Below, piece by piece: positions 31,401 to 38,716 of a stretch of DNA of 64,000 nt. Location: contig NZ_AP021874.1 in assembly GCF_009688945.1 (NCBI RefSeq), forward strand, positions 806,001-870,000, read 5' to 3'. Made by a program: the position numbers and the translations under genes. The notes under the pieces are model-generated. The model ran no database searches, was not told the origin of the DNA, and saw only the letters and a program-made list of their open reading frames with translations. Positions within the stretch are counted from its first letter, which is position 1. Each line of letters starts with the position of its first letter. The stretch comes from Desulfosarcina alkanivorans (GTDB taxonomy: Bacteria > Desulfobacterota > Desulfobacteria > Desulfobacterales > Desulfosarcinaceae).

Positions 31401-32047
31401 CTCAGGCTGCTGGCACAGGCGGCATCCACCACGCAGTTGGTGCCGCCCAGATTCAGGCGGTTGCAGATGCGACCGGCGACCACGTTACCCAGCAGACCGG
31501 GGAAGGAATTTTCCTGCCAGGGGACATAACTGTCCGAAATGTCATCGACGATAGCCGATTTTTGCTGGTCGCTGAGGCCTTTGTCTTCGAGGGCTTTACG
31601 CCACAGGGGATGCCCCAGACGGGATCCCAGGGAAATGACCAGTTCCTGGGTGCCGGTAACGCCGAGAATCACCGAGGTGTGCTCGCGGTCAAAGTCCCGT
31701 TCGTCGCCGTAACCGGCATCGGACAACGCCATTTTGGTGGCCACCAGGCCCAGCAGCTGGGAGGTGTCCGTGGCTTCCAGGGCTGCGGGTGGAATGCCGA
31801 ATTCGGTGGGGTCGAAGGACACGCTGGGAAGAAAGCCGCCACGGTTGCAATAAATGTGGTCCGGGCGTTTGGGATCGGCATCGTAATAGTCGTTCAACTG
31901 GCAGTGGGTTTCCGGCGGGGCACTGATGCAGTCGATTCCATTGAGCAGGGTCCGCCAGTAATCCTTGAGGTTTCTCGATCCGGCAAACATGCCGCCCATG
32001 CCGATGATGGCTACCGGTTGCTGGTCATATCTTTTTTCTGTGGTCAT
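25385..32047 (-). CDS. PfaA-type polyketide/polyunsaturated fatty acid synthase, KS-AT-ACP3-KR-DH
   Basis: 2220 residues, cytoplasmic, iterative type I synthase. KS, residues about 10-460: active Cys211 (DAACASS), VEAHGTGTRVGD and SMIGHTKAAAG. AT, about 570-880: Ser677 (GHSYGEL). After a Pro/Ala-rich linker come three ACPs with phosphopantetheine Ser1172, Ser1267 and Ser1362 in DSIKRVEI. A second linker leads into KR, with TGGARGV near 1641 and Tyr1828. A C-terminal hotdog DH has His1944 (HIIGGKPVVP) and Asp2117 (LDGAFQ). The order matches PfaA of PUFA and secondary-lipid synthases. All catalytic residues checked are present. PfaB, PfaC and a phosphopantetheinyl transferase are not in the window. 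The product is unknown. Confidence 0.93.
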   Translation of the reverse strand: MTTEKRYDQQPVAIIGMGGMFAGSRNLKDYWRTLLNGIDCISAPPETHCQLNDYYDADPKRPDHIYCNRGGFLPSVSFDPTEFGIPPAALEATDTSQLLGLVATKMALSDAGYGDERDFDREHTSVILGVTGTQELVISLGSRLGHPLWRKALEDKGLSDQQKSAIVDDISDSYVPWQENSFPGLLGNVVAGRICNRLNLGGTNCVVDAACASSLSALHLGLMELHTGKSNMVVTGGVDTINDIFMHMCFSKTGVLSHSGDARPFSADADGTVLGEGIGILVLKRLDDAERDGDRIYALIRGIGSSSDGKSQSIYAPRPEGQARALLEAYRNAGIRPDTVELVEAHGTGTRVGDEMEFTALKTVFGAVNPNGNRCALGSVKSMIGHTKAAAGSAGLIKSALSLYNKVLPPTIKADNPDPKLGIESSPFYLNTSPRPWLSTKDHPRRGGVSSFGFGGSNFHVVLEEYQSDKKEIAWDGSIEILAFSGPDARTVTDSIRQMGARFEEAVDPLQFSRTARETRTRFSASHPCRLIMVVDTTLDRKILQERFQSAIDLVGGGESTVLTAQGIYYSAKQRTTGKIAFMFPGQGSQYPHMGRDLACCFPGAMEAVETASSQFDRTPSLGEIIFPRPAFSDDSKQADDLRRTDVAQPAIGAISLAMLSVLDEFNLRPDATCGHSYGELPALYAAGWIDRNTLLNLSVTRGRMMADAGKDGDAGSMLAVKAPVDRLAAMVEAIPGVVLANINSPEQGVLSGTTEAIESAEAACAQKGYRAIRLPVAAAFHSPLVEGAKKPFSRIVGGATFTPTKTPVYANVTGVPYPSDPSQAAKLLGRQLTSSVQFQPIVEHLYDAGVRTFVEVGPKAVLSGLVRAILKDRDATVIALDRSCGKNSGIMDLAHAIGHLAALGVDVDLNRWENALPAPRPQKMVVPLSGANYRTPRKKKRSPIAGPTVMPPTVDRASKAVSTPARPQSPSTADTRKPMNGNRPATPPANTVAPQRPIKPAAGTHMNEALAIVQKGLESIQSLQQQTARAHQTFLETQAQASRTLQEMMASTRMLVGIAPGHPLPAATDAQPPAVTTEPTATPPAQGASHSPSTAVAPPPVAPVPAAPASEADDSPETRQPPAPVFPNGTPATAPEAITNTLVSIVSELTGYPEEMLGMDMDIEADLGIDSIKRVEILSAMEERMPHLPQVTPDMVGTLKTLGQIGAFLSAGATAAAPQAAAGEPSADDSQTVQRTLVSIVSELTGYPEEMLGMDMDIEADLGIDSIKRVEILSAMEERMPHLPQVTPDMVGTLKTLGQIGAFLCAGATAAAPQAAAGEPSADDSQTVQRTLVSIVSELTGYPEEMLGMDMDIEADLGIDSIKRVEILSAMEERMPHLPQVTPDMVGTLKTLGQIGAFLCAGTPKPSQDTAGHSPASDPHPQTDPSDTVPRQIIDMIASPKSSGRAVHIDPHRWIGVMADDRAIGQTTVSRLAENRIAARLLSSTAVDTPSQYEGMAGLIIWGPTDPESAFLAAKHAAPELRKASTGGDALFAVITGMDGAFGFTGNAFTDPEQGALAGLAKTASLEWDSVVCRAIDLAPDFSAPDEACRQVVAELLTVCDHDPVEIGLNPDRRVTLKPVPTQTVDGPIRLDHTDVVVVTGGARGVTAACALALARTSGASVALIGRSAPPFAIPAWLREADGEAAMKKAIVRHAFTETTPTPRALEAEYRRQTANLAITRTMEALKASGVNAIYYCADVTDRDSLKAAVDAIHSQMGPTTGLVHGAGVLHDRLIVDKTVEQFRQVYATKVDGLKNLLAVFGATSLRHMILFSSVSARTGNTGQCDYAMANEALNKMARVESMQRPGCRVTAINWGPWDGGMVTPALKKAFDNMEIGLIPIETGARMMVAEMQNGDPSPVEVLIGSMLTTEADERPDLPAAPPLALLERRELDLHRYPVLASHIIGGKPVVPFALISEWIGHGALKENPGFLLHGIDDFRLLSGIRIEQEHKLVRLMAGKAKKTDHAWQVDVELRNGVKNGKDVIHSRARALLVDRLPDAPVYTGNGKNGNRAYPKDLDSVYTNILFHGDHLRAIKAIDDYSDHGLTARLANAPKPEAWMQDPIRDRWMADPMVLDGAFQMAILWSFEQTGKVCLPSYARAYRQYRPSFPSTGVTAVMTVTTLSHRKMIADFTFLDDDQQVVATLTGYEATIDETLIHAFQNNVLPSVIKDTNNDQSTH
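27839..28123 (-). repeat. ACP tandem repeat, copy 3
   Basis: A 285-base unit encoding 95 residues (linker plus ACP with Ser1362). Read by eye, it is identical along its whole length to the copy at 28124-28408. Confidence 0.93.
28124..28408 (-). repeat. ACP tandem repeat, copy 2
   Basis: The middle 285-base unit, encoding the ACP with Ser1267 and its Ala/Pro linker. No difference from copy 3 was seen by eye. Confidence 0.93.
28409..28625 (-). repeat. ACP tandem repeat, copy 1 (partial unit)
   Basis: The N-terminal-most ACP (Ser1172). It shares about 217 bases with the other two copies with only two differences seen by eye (one near 28417, one near 28601), then diverges where it joins the Pro-rich linker. 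Confidence 0.9.
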
Positions 32048-32155
32048 TTTTTATGTCTGGATAGGGGTTGGTGTTGTCTTTGTGGCCGTGGACGGAGCAA
32101 ACAGCGATCCGCGGTCCTTTGGGGCCGTTTCAGCCAAGTAAAAAACCGAAAGCAG

Positions 32156-32184
32156 AATATAATTCATCATTGCATAAAATACAA
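32156..32184 (-). promoter_or_regulatory. Predicted promoter of the PfaA-type synthase gene
   Basis: On the minus strand, TTGTAT and TATATT are separated by 17 bases; the -10 box matches the consensus at five of six positions. Transcription would start near 32149, leaving a leader of about 100 bases before the ATG at 32047. Confidence 0.5.
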
Positions 32185-32188
32185 GGGA

Positions 32189-32225
32189 TTGACACGACGG
32201 GTTTGGGTTGTTAGGTAGGTATAAC
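32189..32225 (+). promoter_or_regulatory. Possible promoter of the MerR-like gene
   Basis: A perfect TTGACA (32189-32194) is followed by TATAAC at 32220-32225. The 25-base spacing is too long for ordinary sigma-70 use, so one of the two boxes may not be used, or an activator may bend the DNA. It lies only five bases from the divergent -35 box, so one protein could control both directions. Confidence 0.3.
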
Positions 32226-32246
32226 AACTTATTAAGGTAACCCGTT

Positions 32247-32822
32247 ATGATTCATTACTATACCAATCGGGAATTGTCCGAGAAACTTGAGATTAATCTG
32301 GCACGCTGGAAAAGGTGGTCAAGATCTTTTCTGCCACCGGATCCGCTGGGCGGGATGCAATCGGGCTATGCCCGGCAGTATACCTTCAAAGACTTGTTAA
32401 AGGTTTTTCTGGGCGGGCATCTGATCTCTCATTTGAGATTATCTGTGCAGGACAGCCGGAAGGTGCTGGCCGATTTGGCCCCGTGGCTGAAAAAAGCGGG
32501 CTTTTTCGACATGAATGGATCGCTCGGGGCGGAATCGCAAAAAACGGAGCCCCCCCAACCCTATCGTATCTATTTTTGTCCATTACCCCGGGCAGAGACC
32601 CGAAACGGTTCGAATTTCGGCTATCTTATCCGGAGATCCGTCAGTGTTGACTCCGATGAGTCGGCGCCCGGCCACCGGGTCACGGAAAGGGTTGCAGAGA
32701 CCCTGATCCATTCCGGGGCGCCGGACGGCCGGACCTTTTTAACGGATCCGAACGTGCGCATCATCAACATTTCGGCTCTGGTGGACCTGCTGGTGGACAG
32801 GCTCCACAGGAAAAACCAGTGA
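32247..32822 (+). CDS. MerR-like transcriptional regulator
   Basis: 191 residues. The N terminus is a MerR-type winged helix (YYTNRELSEKLEINLARWKRWSRSFLPP, then GYARQYTFKDLLKVFLGGHL). The C-terminal half is not recognisable and lacks the usual metal-binding cysteines, so an organic effector is likelier. It is divergent from the PfaA-type gene across 199 bases, and its 3' end overlaps the convergent pfaD-type gene by 59 bases. Its position between the two synthase genes makes it the likely local regulator (inference). Confidence 0.78.
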   Translation: MIHYYTNRELSEKLEINLARWKRWSRSFLPPDPLGGMQSGYARQYTFKDLLKVFLGGHLISHLRLSVQDSRKVLADLAPWLKKAGFFDMNGSLGAESQKTEPPQPYRIYFCPLPRAETRNGSNFGYLIRRSVSVDSDESAPGHRVTERVAETLIHSGAPDGRTFLTDPNVRIINISALVDLLVDRLHRKNQ

Positions 32823-34479
32823 TATCGGCTTGCGATGATGTCAGGGACCGAATCTGCGCTTCGGTGAGAGGGGTAAGGGTGTCTTTCACCGCAGACAGGT
32901 CGACGCCCTGATTTTTCAACATCCCCAGTCGGGCGATCACGGCGGCACCGTATAACAGGTTCATGGCAACGCTGACCGTTTTCCGGTTTTCCGGCCGTTC
33001 CAGAATGGATCCCCTGGCCCATTCGTTGAACGCGCCCATGGCCGGTCCACACCAGATCTGGTAATCGATGACCCGGTCCGGTTCACCGCTTTTGGCCCAC
33101 AACGACGCCCGCCCCAGGTAAGAGCGGAATACGAGCGCCATTTTGTGTTTGGGATCTTTTTCGGCCCGATCCACCTGGTCCGGGTCCCGCTGGCTGAAAA
33201 ACGCCCGGGTGTTTTCCCACTCATGGTCGAAGGAACATTTCAGGAACGTGTCTTCCACCAGTTTTCGCTGGCTCTCGGGCACATCATCGAAACGGTCGTA
33301 AGTCCGGTAGATATCGTACAGCTTGGATCCCCGCATGGAAAACATGGTGCCCCGCTTGAGCACCTGAACCTTGACGCCCATCTCGAACATGTCGGCCGCC
33401 GGGGCCATGATGATATCCGCCTGGCGGGATTCGGCCAGCATCTTTTTGACCATCGGGGAGGTGTCCGCTTCCACACAGGACTGATTGACGGAACCGGTAA
33501 GAATGTATGCCGCACCCATGGCAAATGCGGCGGCTGCCGATTCGGGCGTGGCGATGCCGCCGGCTAACCCCACCCGAAGGTCCATGGCATAATCGTGCGC
33601 CCGGCTCATTTCATCCCGCAGGGCTTTCATAGTGGGAAACAGGCACAGGGCGGGGCGGTTATCGGTGTGGCCGCCCGAGTCGGCTTCGGCGGTCAGGTCC
33701 TGGGCCATTGGAATCCGGCGGGCCAGTTCAGCCTGGTCGGCGGTGATGCTGCCCTGTTCCATGAGGCGTTGAAGATGTTTTTCCGCCGGCGGGGAAAAGA
33801 ATTTCCGGGCGACCTCTTCGCGGGATACCTTGGCGATGATCCGGTTGGGGCAGATGATTTCGCCCTGGTCATTCCGGTGAATGCCATGGATGCGGTACTG
33901 GACCAGCGGCGTCGTCAGGTCCAGATAGGCGGATGCGGAGACCAGGCGGACGCCCCTGGCCAGGTACAGGTCCACGGTTTTTTGCTCCAGGGCCATATCA
34001 TTGGGGCTATGAATCAGGTTGAATCCATAGGGGAGGCGGCCAAGGCTGGATTGAAGCCTGTCGATGGCCGATTCTATCTGTTCGATGGACAGTCCGCCGG
34101 CACCGAAAAAACCGATCATGCCGTTCTGGCCGGCAGCTTCCACCATGGCTGCCGACGTGATGCCGTTGGCCATGGCCCCGCATACATAGGCAAACCGCAA
34201 CCCGTGGTCCGATTTGAAACCCGGGTCACCGAGGGATTCCAGGGCAAGGGGAGGGGCCCATCCCAGCAGTCGGCGGCTGTCGGCAGCCGGTCGTTCGATC
34301 GTTCCGAGGGTGGCGATGCCATCCTGGGCCACACCGATACGGCCGTCCATCTCCAGTACGTAAACAGGCCGTTCAAGATGGTAAACCGCTTTACAGACCG
34401 CCTGGTGGCCGGTGGCGGGCGACAGCCGGTCCGGTTTCCAGCAGCCGTGGGCGATTATCGATGGTTCCGTTTGGTTCAC
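32764..34479 (-). CDS. pfaD: PfaD-type enoyl reductase (2-nitropropane dioxygenase-like, FMN)
   Basis: A 571-residue flavin TIM-barrel protein that matches PfaD, the trans-acting enoyl reductase of PUFA synthases. Key stretches are FAYVCGAMANGITSAAMVEA, MIGFFGAGGLSIEQIESAI, LPYGFNLIHSPND, LRVGLAGGIATPESAAAAFAMGA and the long C-terminal part with YRTYDRFDDVP and YLGRASLWAKSG. The start is GTG, preceded by AAGGGGAT. It is on the same strand as the synthase but separated by the oppositely oriented regulator, so it has its own promoter. Confidence 0.92.
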   Translation of the reverse strand: MNQTEPSIIAHGCWKPDRLSPATGHQAVCKAVYHLERPVYVLEMDGRIGVAQDGIATLGTIERPAADSRRLLGWAPPLALESLGDPGFKSDHGLRFAYVCGAMANGITSAAMVEAAGQNGMIGFFGAGGLSIEQIESAIDRLQSSLGRLPYGFNLIHSPNDMALEQKTVDLYLARGVRLVSASAYLDLTTPLVQYRIHGIHRNDQGEIICPNRIIAKVSREEVARKFFSPPAEKHLQRLMEQGSITADQAELARRIPMAQDLTAEADSGGHTDNRPALCLFPTMKALRDEMSRAHDYAMDLRVGLAGGIATPESAAAAFAMGAAYILTGSVNQSCVEADTSPMVKKMLAESRQADIIMAPAADMFEMGVKVQVLKRGTMFSMRGSKLYDIYRTYDRFDDVPESQRKLVEDTFLKCSFDHEWENTRAFFSQRDPDQVDRAEKDPKHKMALVFRSYLGRASLWAKSGEPDRVIDYQIWCGPAMGAFNEWARGSILERPENRKTVSVAMNLLYGAAVIARLGMLKNQGVDLSAVKDTLTPLTEAQIRSLTSSQADITGFSCGACPPAGPPEPKC

Positions 34480-34641
34480 GAGGTATCCCCTTTTGGCCGG
34501 TCGTTTCTAATAAACTGTAATTGTTGTTGAATGCGCCTTTTAAACCAGGCCCAATTATCCGACCTGTCGGCATCTGTCAACCCGTTCGAAAAATGAACCC
34601 CGGCATCCATACGCGCATCGATCATAACAGATTGGAAAAGC

Positions 34642-35436
34642 TTATCTTTTTACATCGCCGGCGGCCATCTGTTCCAGTTGGTCCATCACACCGGCAACGG
34701 CAAGGCCAATGGCACGGTTGTCGGGCAGCGACCTGGCGATGGCGTCCAGGTCGCCTCTTTTTTGGGCTTGTACGAATGTTTCTTGGAAATGGAGGTCGAA
34801 AACCCAGCTGAGTTGGAGCAATTTGAAATCATTCAGGTTTTTCATGTGTTGAAATCCGGCCATCTGTTTTCGGGCAATCGCTTTGACGATGGCTTCATCC
34901 CATGCAGGGGTGTCGGGCAGATGCTGGACGATGGCCGGTTCGGGGTGCTGATCGAAACGGTAGTAGTCGGCGAACACTTTCCAGATATCCAGCTTGTCGG
35001 CATCGCGGATTAAACGCATGAAAACCAGGGATTCGGGGGGCCGGTTCCGGGGCAGGGCAGGCGCGTTGTGAAAGCGGACCGCATCGATGATCGTGTCCGT
35101 ATCATCGGCAGACAGGTCCTTCAGAACGCCCGCAGCCTTCAATACATCAATGCCCAATGCCGCGTGGTTGGCCGATTGCCGGTCATTGAAGGTTCCATAA
35201 CGGGTGTACTGCGCAAAGCGCCCGACATCGTGAAGCAGCCCAATGGCCTCGGCAATACGCATTTGGCCGCGGGTCAGATGGATGGCGCGGCCCAGTTGGC
35301 AGATGTTTTCACAAACCCGTGCCGTGTGGTCGATTTTCAACACCAGCGGGCTGTCTGCAGCCGCTTCGCCGGTGAGAAAGGAGCGGGCGTAGTCGGCGAA
35401 CCACGATTTCAGGTGAGTCAGTTGATCGTTTCGCAT
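34642..35436 (-). CDS. HD-domain phosphohydrolase
   Basis: 264 residues with the HD metal motif: KIDHTARV (first His), GLLHDVGRF (HD pair), NHAALGIDVL and RDADKLDIWKV (last Asp). HD proteins hydrolyse nucleotides or cyclic nucleotides; the substrate is unknown, and this is not an HD-GYP. It is the last of three codirectional genes (pepP, xer, HD), 12 bases after the recombinase stop. Confidence 0.85.
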   Translation of the reverse strand: MRNDQLTHLKSWFADYARSFLTGEAAADSPLVLKIDHTARVCENICQLGRAIHLTRGQMRIAEAIGLLHDVGRFAQYTRYGTFNDRQSANHAALGIDVLKAAGVLKDLSADDTDTIIDAVRFHNAPALPRNRPPESLVFMRLIRDADKLDIWKVFADYYRFDQHPEPAIVQHLPDTPAWDEAIVKAIARKQMAGFQHMKNLNDFKLLQLSWVFDLHFQETFVQAQKRGDLDAIARSLPDNRAIGLAVAGVMDQLEQMAAGDVKR

Positions 35437-35448
35437 AACGGAATGGCG

Positions 35449-36354
35449 TTATCCTCTGGGGTGGTATTTCTTATGGGCTTCGACCAACTGCCGCTGGGCC
35501 ACATGGGTGTAAATCTGGGTGGTGGCGATATCCGCATGGCCCAGCATCATCTGGACGGCACGAAGGTCGGCACCGCCTTCGAGCAAATGGGTGGCAAAAG
35601 AGTGCCTTAAGCTATGGGGGGTTACCTTTTTATTTAACCCGGCCAGGCGGCCGTAGCGGCCGATCAGGTGCCAGAAACTCTGCCGGGTCATGGGGCCTCC
35701 ACGGCGGGTGACAAACAGGTAAGCGCTGGAACGGTTTTTAAGCAGCAACGGCCGTGACTGGTCCACATACTTGCGGATGGCGGCCAGGGCCACCCGGCCC
35801 ACGGGAACCACCCGTTCCCTGGCGCCTTTTCCGAAAACACGGACGAACCCGGCCTCCTGATTGACGCCGGTCATTTCCAGAAGGATCAGTTCGGACACCC
35901 GCAGCCCGGCCCCGTAAAGCAGTTCCAGCATGGCGGCATCCCGAAGGCCTTCGGGCCGGCCCAGGTCCGGTGTCGCCATCAACGCCTCCACATCGGCCAC
36001 GGTCAGTACATCGGGCAGGTGCATGCCGGTTTTGGGCAGGTCGACCTGTAGCGTCGGATTGTTTTCGATAATCTTTTCATGGGTCAAAAACTTGAAAAAG
36101 CCCCGCAGGCTGACCAGGTGGCGCGCCCGTGAACGGGCGCTCAGTCCCCGTGCCCTCAGATGGATCAGGTAGGACAGGATCAATCCCGTGTCGATCCCGG
36201 AAACCGTGCTCGCTTTCTGTTTTTTCAAAAAACGGCCGAATTCGATCAGATCCCTGCGGTATGCGTTGATGGTTTTTTCACTCAGGCCTTTTTCCACCAC
36301 CAGAAACGTCTGGTACTGCTCCATGCGCTGCCGGTAGTCCGGGTTGCAGTCCAT
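35449..36354 (-). CDS. xerD: Tyrosine recombinase XerC/XerD
   Basis: 301 residues, the standard Xer length. The N-terminal SAM-like core-binding domain reads YQTFLVVEKGLSEKTINAYR; the catalytic domain has Arg in GAGLRVSEL, HSLRHSFATHLLEGGADLR, LGHADIATTQIYTHV (His, Tyr nucleophile) and the terminal HKKYHPRG typical of XerD. It resolves chromosome dimers at dif with its partner. Nothing nearby suggests an integron or phage integrase. It starts three bases after the pepP stop. Confidence 0.9.
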   Translation of the reverse strand: MDCNPDYRQRMEQYQTFLVVEKGLSEKTINAYRRDLIEFGRFLKKQKASTVSGIDTGLILSYLIHLRARGLSARSRARHLVSLRGFFKFLTHEKIIENNPTLQVDLPKTGMHLPDVLTVADVEALMATPDLGRPEGLRDAAMLELLYGAGLRVSELILLEMTGVNQEAGFVRVFGKGARERVVPVGRVALAAIRKYVDQSRPLLLKNRSSAYLFVTRRGGPMTRQSFWHLIGRYGRLAGLNKKVTPHSLRHSFATHLLEGGADLRAVQMMLGHADIATTQIYTHVAQRQLVEAHKKYHPRG

Positions 36355-36357
36355 GGT

Positions 36358-37476
36358 CTACACCCTGATCCGGGGGGTGAAGGGTGCGGGATCGTTGAGC
36401 ACCTGGGCGCCATCGGGGCGGACCACGATCTGGTTTTCCATGCGGATTCCTCCCCAGCCGGGAATGTAGATGCCCGGTTCGACGGTAACGATCATCCCGG
36501 CTTCCAGCCGGTCGTTCTTGATCGGGCTCAGCCGGGGACGTTCATGGACCGCCAGTCCGGTACCGTGGCCCAGGCTGTGGCCGAATTTGCCGGCAAATCC
36601 GTTTCGGCTGATATGGTCCCTGGCAACCTTGTCTATCCCTGTGCCGCCGGCACCGGCCCTGATGGCGGCAATGGCCAGGTCGCGGGCCTCGACCACCGTA
36701 TCGTAGACCTTCAAAAAATGGTCGTCCGGTGGGCCCATCACCACCGTTCGGGTCGTGTCCGAGCAGTATTCATCCACACGGGCGCCCCAGTCGATGAGGA
36801 TGGGTTCTCCCGGTGCCAGCCTGCGGTCCGTGGGAACGGCGTGGGGCAGGGCACTGTTGGGGCCGGACGCCACGATAACGGGAAACGACAGCCCCTGGGC
36901 GCCGGCTTCGCGCATGGTTTTTTCCATGGACCAGGCCACCTGCTTTTCGGTCATGCCCGGCCGGAGGGCATCGATGGTCCGAGCGAACGCGTTTTCAGCC
37001 AGCCGCAGGGCCGCGACAGTCCGCTGGATCTCCTCCTCGGATTTGATTTGCCGCAGCGACTCCACCATGTTTTCCGTGGGCGTCAGCGCCACCTTCGGAT
37101 TCATTTTGGCGAGCGCATCGGCGTAGGCTGTGTAATTTTTCTGGGAAATCCGGACGCTCTCGACGCCGAGACGCCGAATGCCCAGGCTGGCGGCGATTTC
37201 CGGCAATTCTTTTTCGAGGCCTTTGGGGTAGCAGACAACGTCGAATCCGGGCGCCTGGCTTTGGGCCTGCAATTCGTAACGGCTGTCGGTGGCCAGCACC
37301 AGATGGCGGTCGGAGATGATCAACACGCCCGCGGATTCGTCGAACTGGGTGTCCTCTCCGGTAAAACCGCTCAGGTAATAACGGTTTTCCTGGATCGATA
37401 CCATCAGTGCGTCCAGTTCCTTTTCGACCAGCATCTGCCTGATCGCTGCAATGCGTTTTTCGATTGTCGAATTCAA
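36358..37476 (-). CDS. Xaa-Pro aminopeptidase/dipeptidase (M24 family)
   Basis: 372 residues with an N-terminal creatinase-like domain and a C-terminal pita-bread domain. Metal ligands are visible in LIDWGARVDEYCSDTTRT (two Asp), SLGHGTGLAVHERP (His), VTVEPGIYIPGWGGIRMEN (Glu) and near the C terminus. The start appears to be TTG, with AAAGGA six bases upstream; no upstream in-frame ATG exists and the next Met would trim the conserved N terminus. First gene of the pepP-xer-HD unit. Confidence 0.9.
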   Translation of the reverse strand: MNSTIEKRIAAIRQMLVEKELDALMVSIQENRYYLSGFTGEDTQFDESAGVLIISDRHLVLATDSRYELQAQSQAPGFDVVCYPKGLEKELPEIAASLGIRRLGVESVRISQKNYTAYADALAKMNPKVALTPTENMVESLRQIKSEEEIQRTVAALRLAENAFARTIDALRPGMTEKQVAWSMEKTMREAGAQGLSFPVIVASGPNSALPHAVPTDRRLAPGEPILIDWGARVDEYCSDTTRTVVMGPPDDHFLKVYDTVVEARDLAIAAIRAGAGGTGIDKVARDHISRNGFAGKFGHSLGHGTGLAVHERPRLSPIKNDRLEAGMIVTVEPGIYIPGWGGIRMENQIVVRPDGAQVLNDPAPFTPRIRV

Positions 37477-37515
37477 GGATGATCCTTTCGTCAGGTGGTG
37501 ACCCTGCGCAATGGA

Positions 37516-37545
37516 TTGACAGCGTTGCCCCCTTTTTATTATGAT
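37516..37545 (+). promoter_or_regulatory. Predicted sigma-70 promoter for the thioesterase gene
   Basis: TTGACA (six of six) at 37516-37521 and TATGAT (five of six) at 37540-37545 with 18 bases between them, about 85 bases before the ATG at 37631. One of the clearest promoter matches in the window. Confidence 0.6.
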
Positions 37546-37630
37546 TGAATTCTCTTTTCAACCCACGCCGTCATCTTTAATTGTGTTGGATTCGGGTGCT
37601 TTTTTACCCGAAGCGCCCCTGGAGGTCAGG

Positions 37631-38014
37631 ATGAAGATCGATACCCATCGTCATATCGACCAGACGCTGTGCGGCCGCCCGCTGTCCGTAGAAGACGGAA
37701 GCAGTCTGGTCGAGCTGGTCACCACGGACCGGATGGCTGCCGACGACCGCGGACTGGTTCACGGCGGATTTATTTTCGGTGCCGCCGACTATGCCGCCAT
37801 GATCGCTGTCAATCATCCCCATGTGGTCCTCGGGGCATCGGATGTGAAGTTTCTCAAACCGGTGCGCACGGGGGAGACGGTGGTCGCACGCGCCCGGGTC
37901 CGGGAGGTCAAAGGGAAAAAATATTGGGTCTCCGTGAGTGTGAGCAAGGATGACGAAGAGGTCTTTCAGGGAATGTTCACCTGTTTTGTATTGGACACGC
38001 ATGTACTGGAATGA
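37631..38014 (+). CDS. Hotdog-fold thioesterase, PaaI-like
   Basis: 127 residues; GGAGGT ten bases before the ATG decides the start. The hotdog pattern is GLVHGGFIFGAADYAAMIA followed by VVLGASDVKFLKPVRTGETVVARARV. Such proteins hydrolyse acyl- or aryl-CoA thioesters; the natural substrate is unknown. Divergent from pepP and 45 bases upstream of elbB, with which it may be cotranscribed. Confidence 0.82.
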   Translation: MKIDTHRHIDQTLCGRPLSVEDGSSLVELVTTDRMAADDRGLVHGGFIFGAADYAAMIAVNHPHVVLGASDVKFLKPVRTGETVVARARVREVKGKKYWVSVSVSKDDEEVFQGMFTCFVLDTHVLE

Positions 38015-38059
38015 GGACTGAGACAACCCTATCTTCAACAGGCATTGAAAGGATTCCTG

Positions 38060-38716
38060 ATGGCAAAGAAAATTGGTGTGCTATTGTCCGGATGCGGTGT
38101 TTTTGATGGTGCCGAAATCCACGAAGCGGTATTGACCCTTTTGTTTCTGGATCGGGCGGGGGCATCCATACGGTGCATGGCTCCGGATACGGATCAGCTG
38201 CACGTCATCAATCACTTGACCCAGCAGACCTCCGATGAACGGCGAAATGTGCTTGTGGAATCGGCCCGCATCGCCCGTGGGGAAATCGTGGACCTGAGCA
38301 CGGTGGCCGCCGACGACATCGATGCGCTGATCATCCCCGGCGGGTTCGGAGCGGCCAAGAACCTGAGTGATTTTGCGGTCAACGGGCCCGGGGCCCAGGT
38401 TCATCCCCAGGTGCAGCGGCTGCTGGGCGAAATGGTGGACCGGTCCAAACCCATTGGCGCCATCTGCATCGCTCCGGCAACGGTCGTGTGCGCCCTGTCC
38501 GGGCGATCTCCCCGCGTAACCATCGGAAACGACGTCGGAACGGCTGCGGCCATCGCCTCCATGGGCGGTGAGCATGCCGACTGCGGCGTTGCGGATATCT
38601 GTGTCGATGAAAGCAACCGGATCGTTACGACACCGGCCTACATGCTCGGACCCGGCATCAAGGACGTGGCCACGGGTATTGAAAAACTGGTCGACAAGGT
38701 GCTGTCCCTGTGCTGA
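38060..38716 (+). CDS. elbB: ElbB-type glyoxalase / isoprenoid-biosynthesis-linked DJ-1 family protein
   Basis: 218 residues of the DJ-1/PfpI superfamily, matching ElbB throughout: GVLLSGCGVFDGAEIHEAVL, DALIIPGGFGAAKNLSDFA, nucleophile Cys in IGAICIAPATV and the C-terminal YMLGPGIKDVATGIEKLV. E. coli ElbB has glyoxalase activity; the isoprenoid link is historical. AAAGGA precedes the ATG. Confidence 0.9.
   Translation: MAKKIGVLLSGCGVFDGAEIHEAVLTLLFLDRAGASIRCMAPDTDQLHVINHLTQQTSDERRNVLVESARIARGEIVDLSTVAADDIDALIIPGGFGAAKNLSDFAVNGPGAQVHPQVQRLLGEMVDRSKPIGAICIAPATVVCALSGRSPRVTIGNDVGTAAAIASMGGEHADCGVADICVDESNRIVTTPAYMLGPGIKDVATGIEKLVDKVLSLC

Noticed and set aside
30890..32218. 442-codon open frame on the plus strand
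   Set aside because: Antisense to the ketosynthase domain; no plausible motif.
35449..36354. Tyrosine recombinase as sign of a mobile island or integron
   Set aside because: It has standard XerC/D length and motifs, housekeeping neighbours, and no attachment-site repeats or cassette array were seen.
36160..37482. 440-codon open frame on the plus strand
   Set aside because: Antisense to the Xaa-Pro peptidase, whose motifs are clear; no recognisable protein on this strand.
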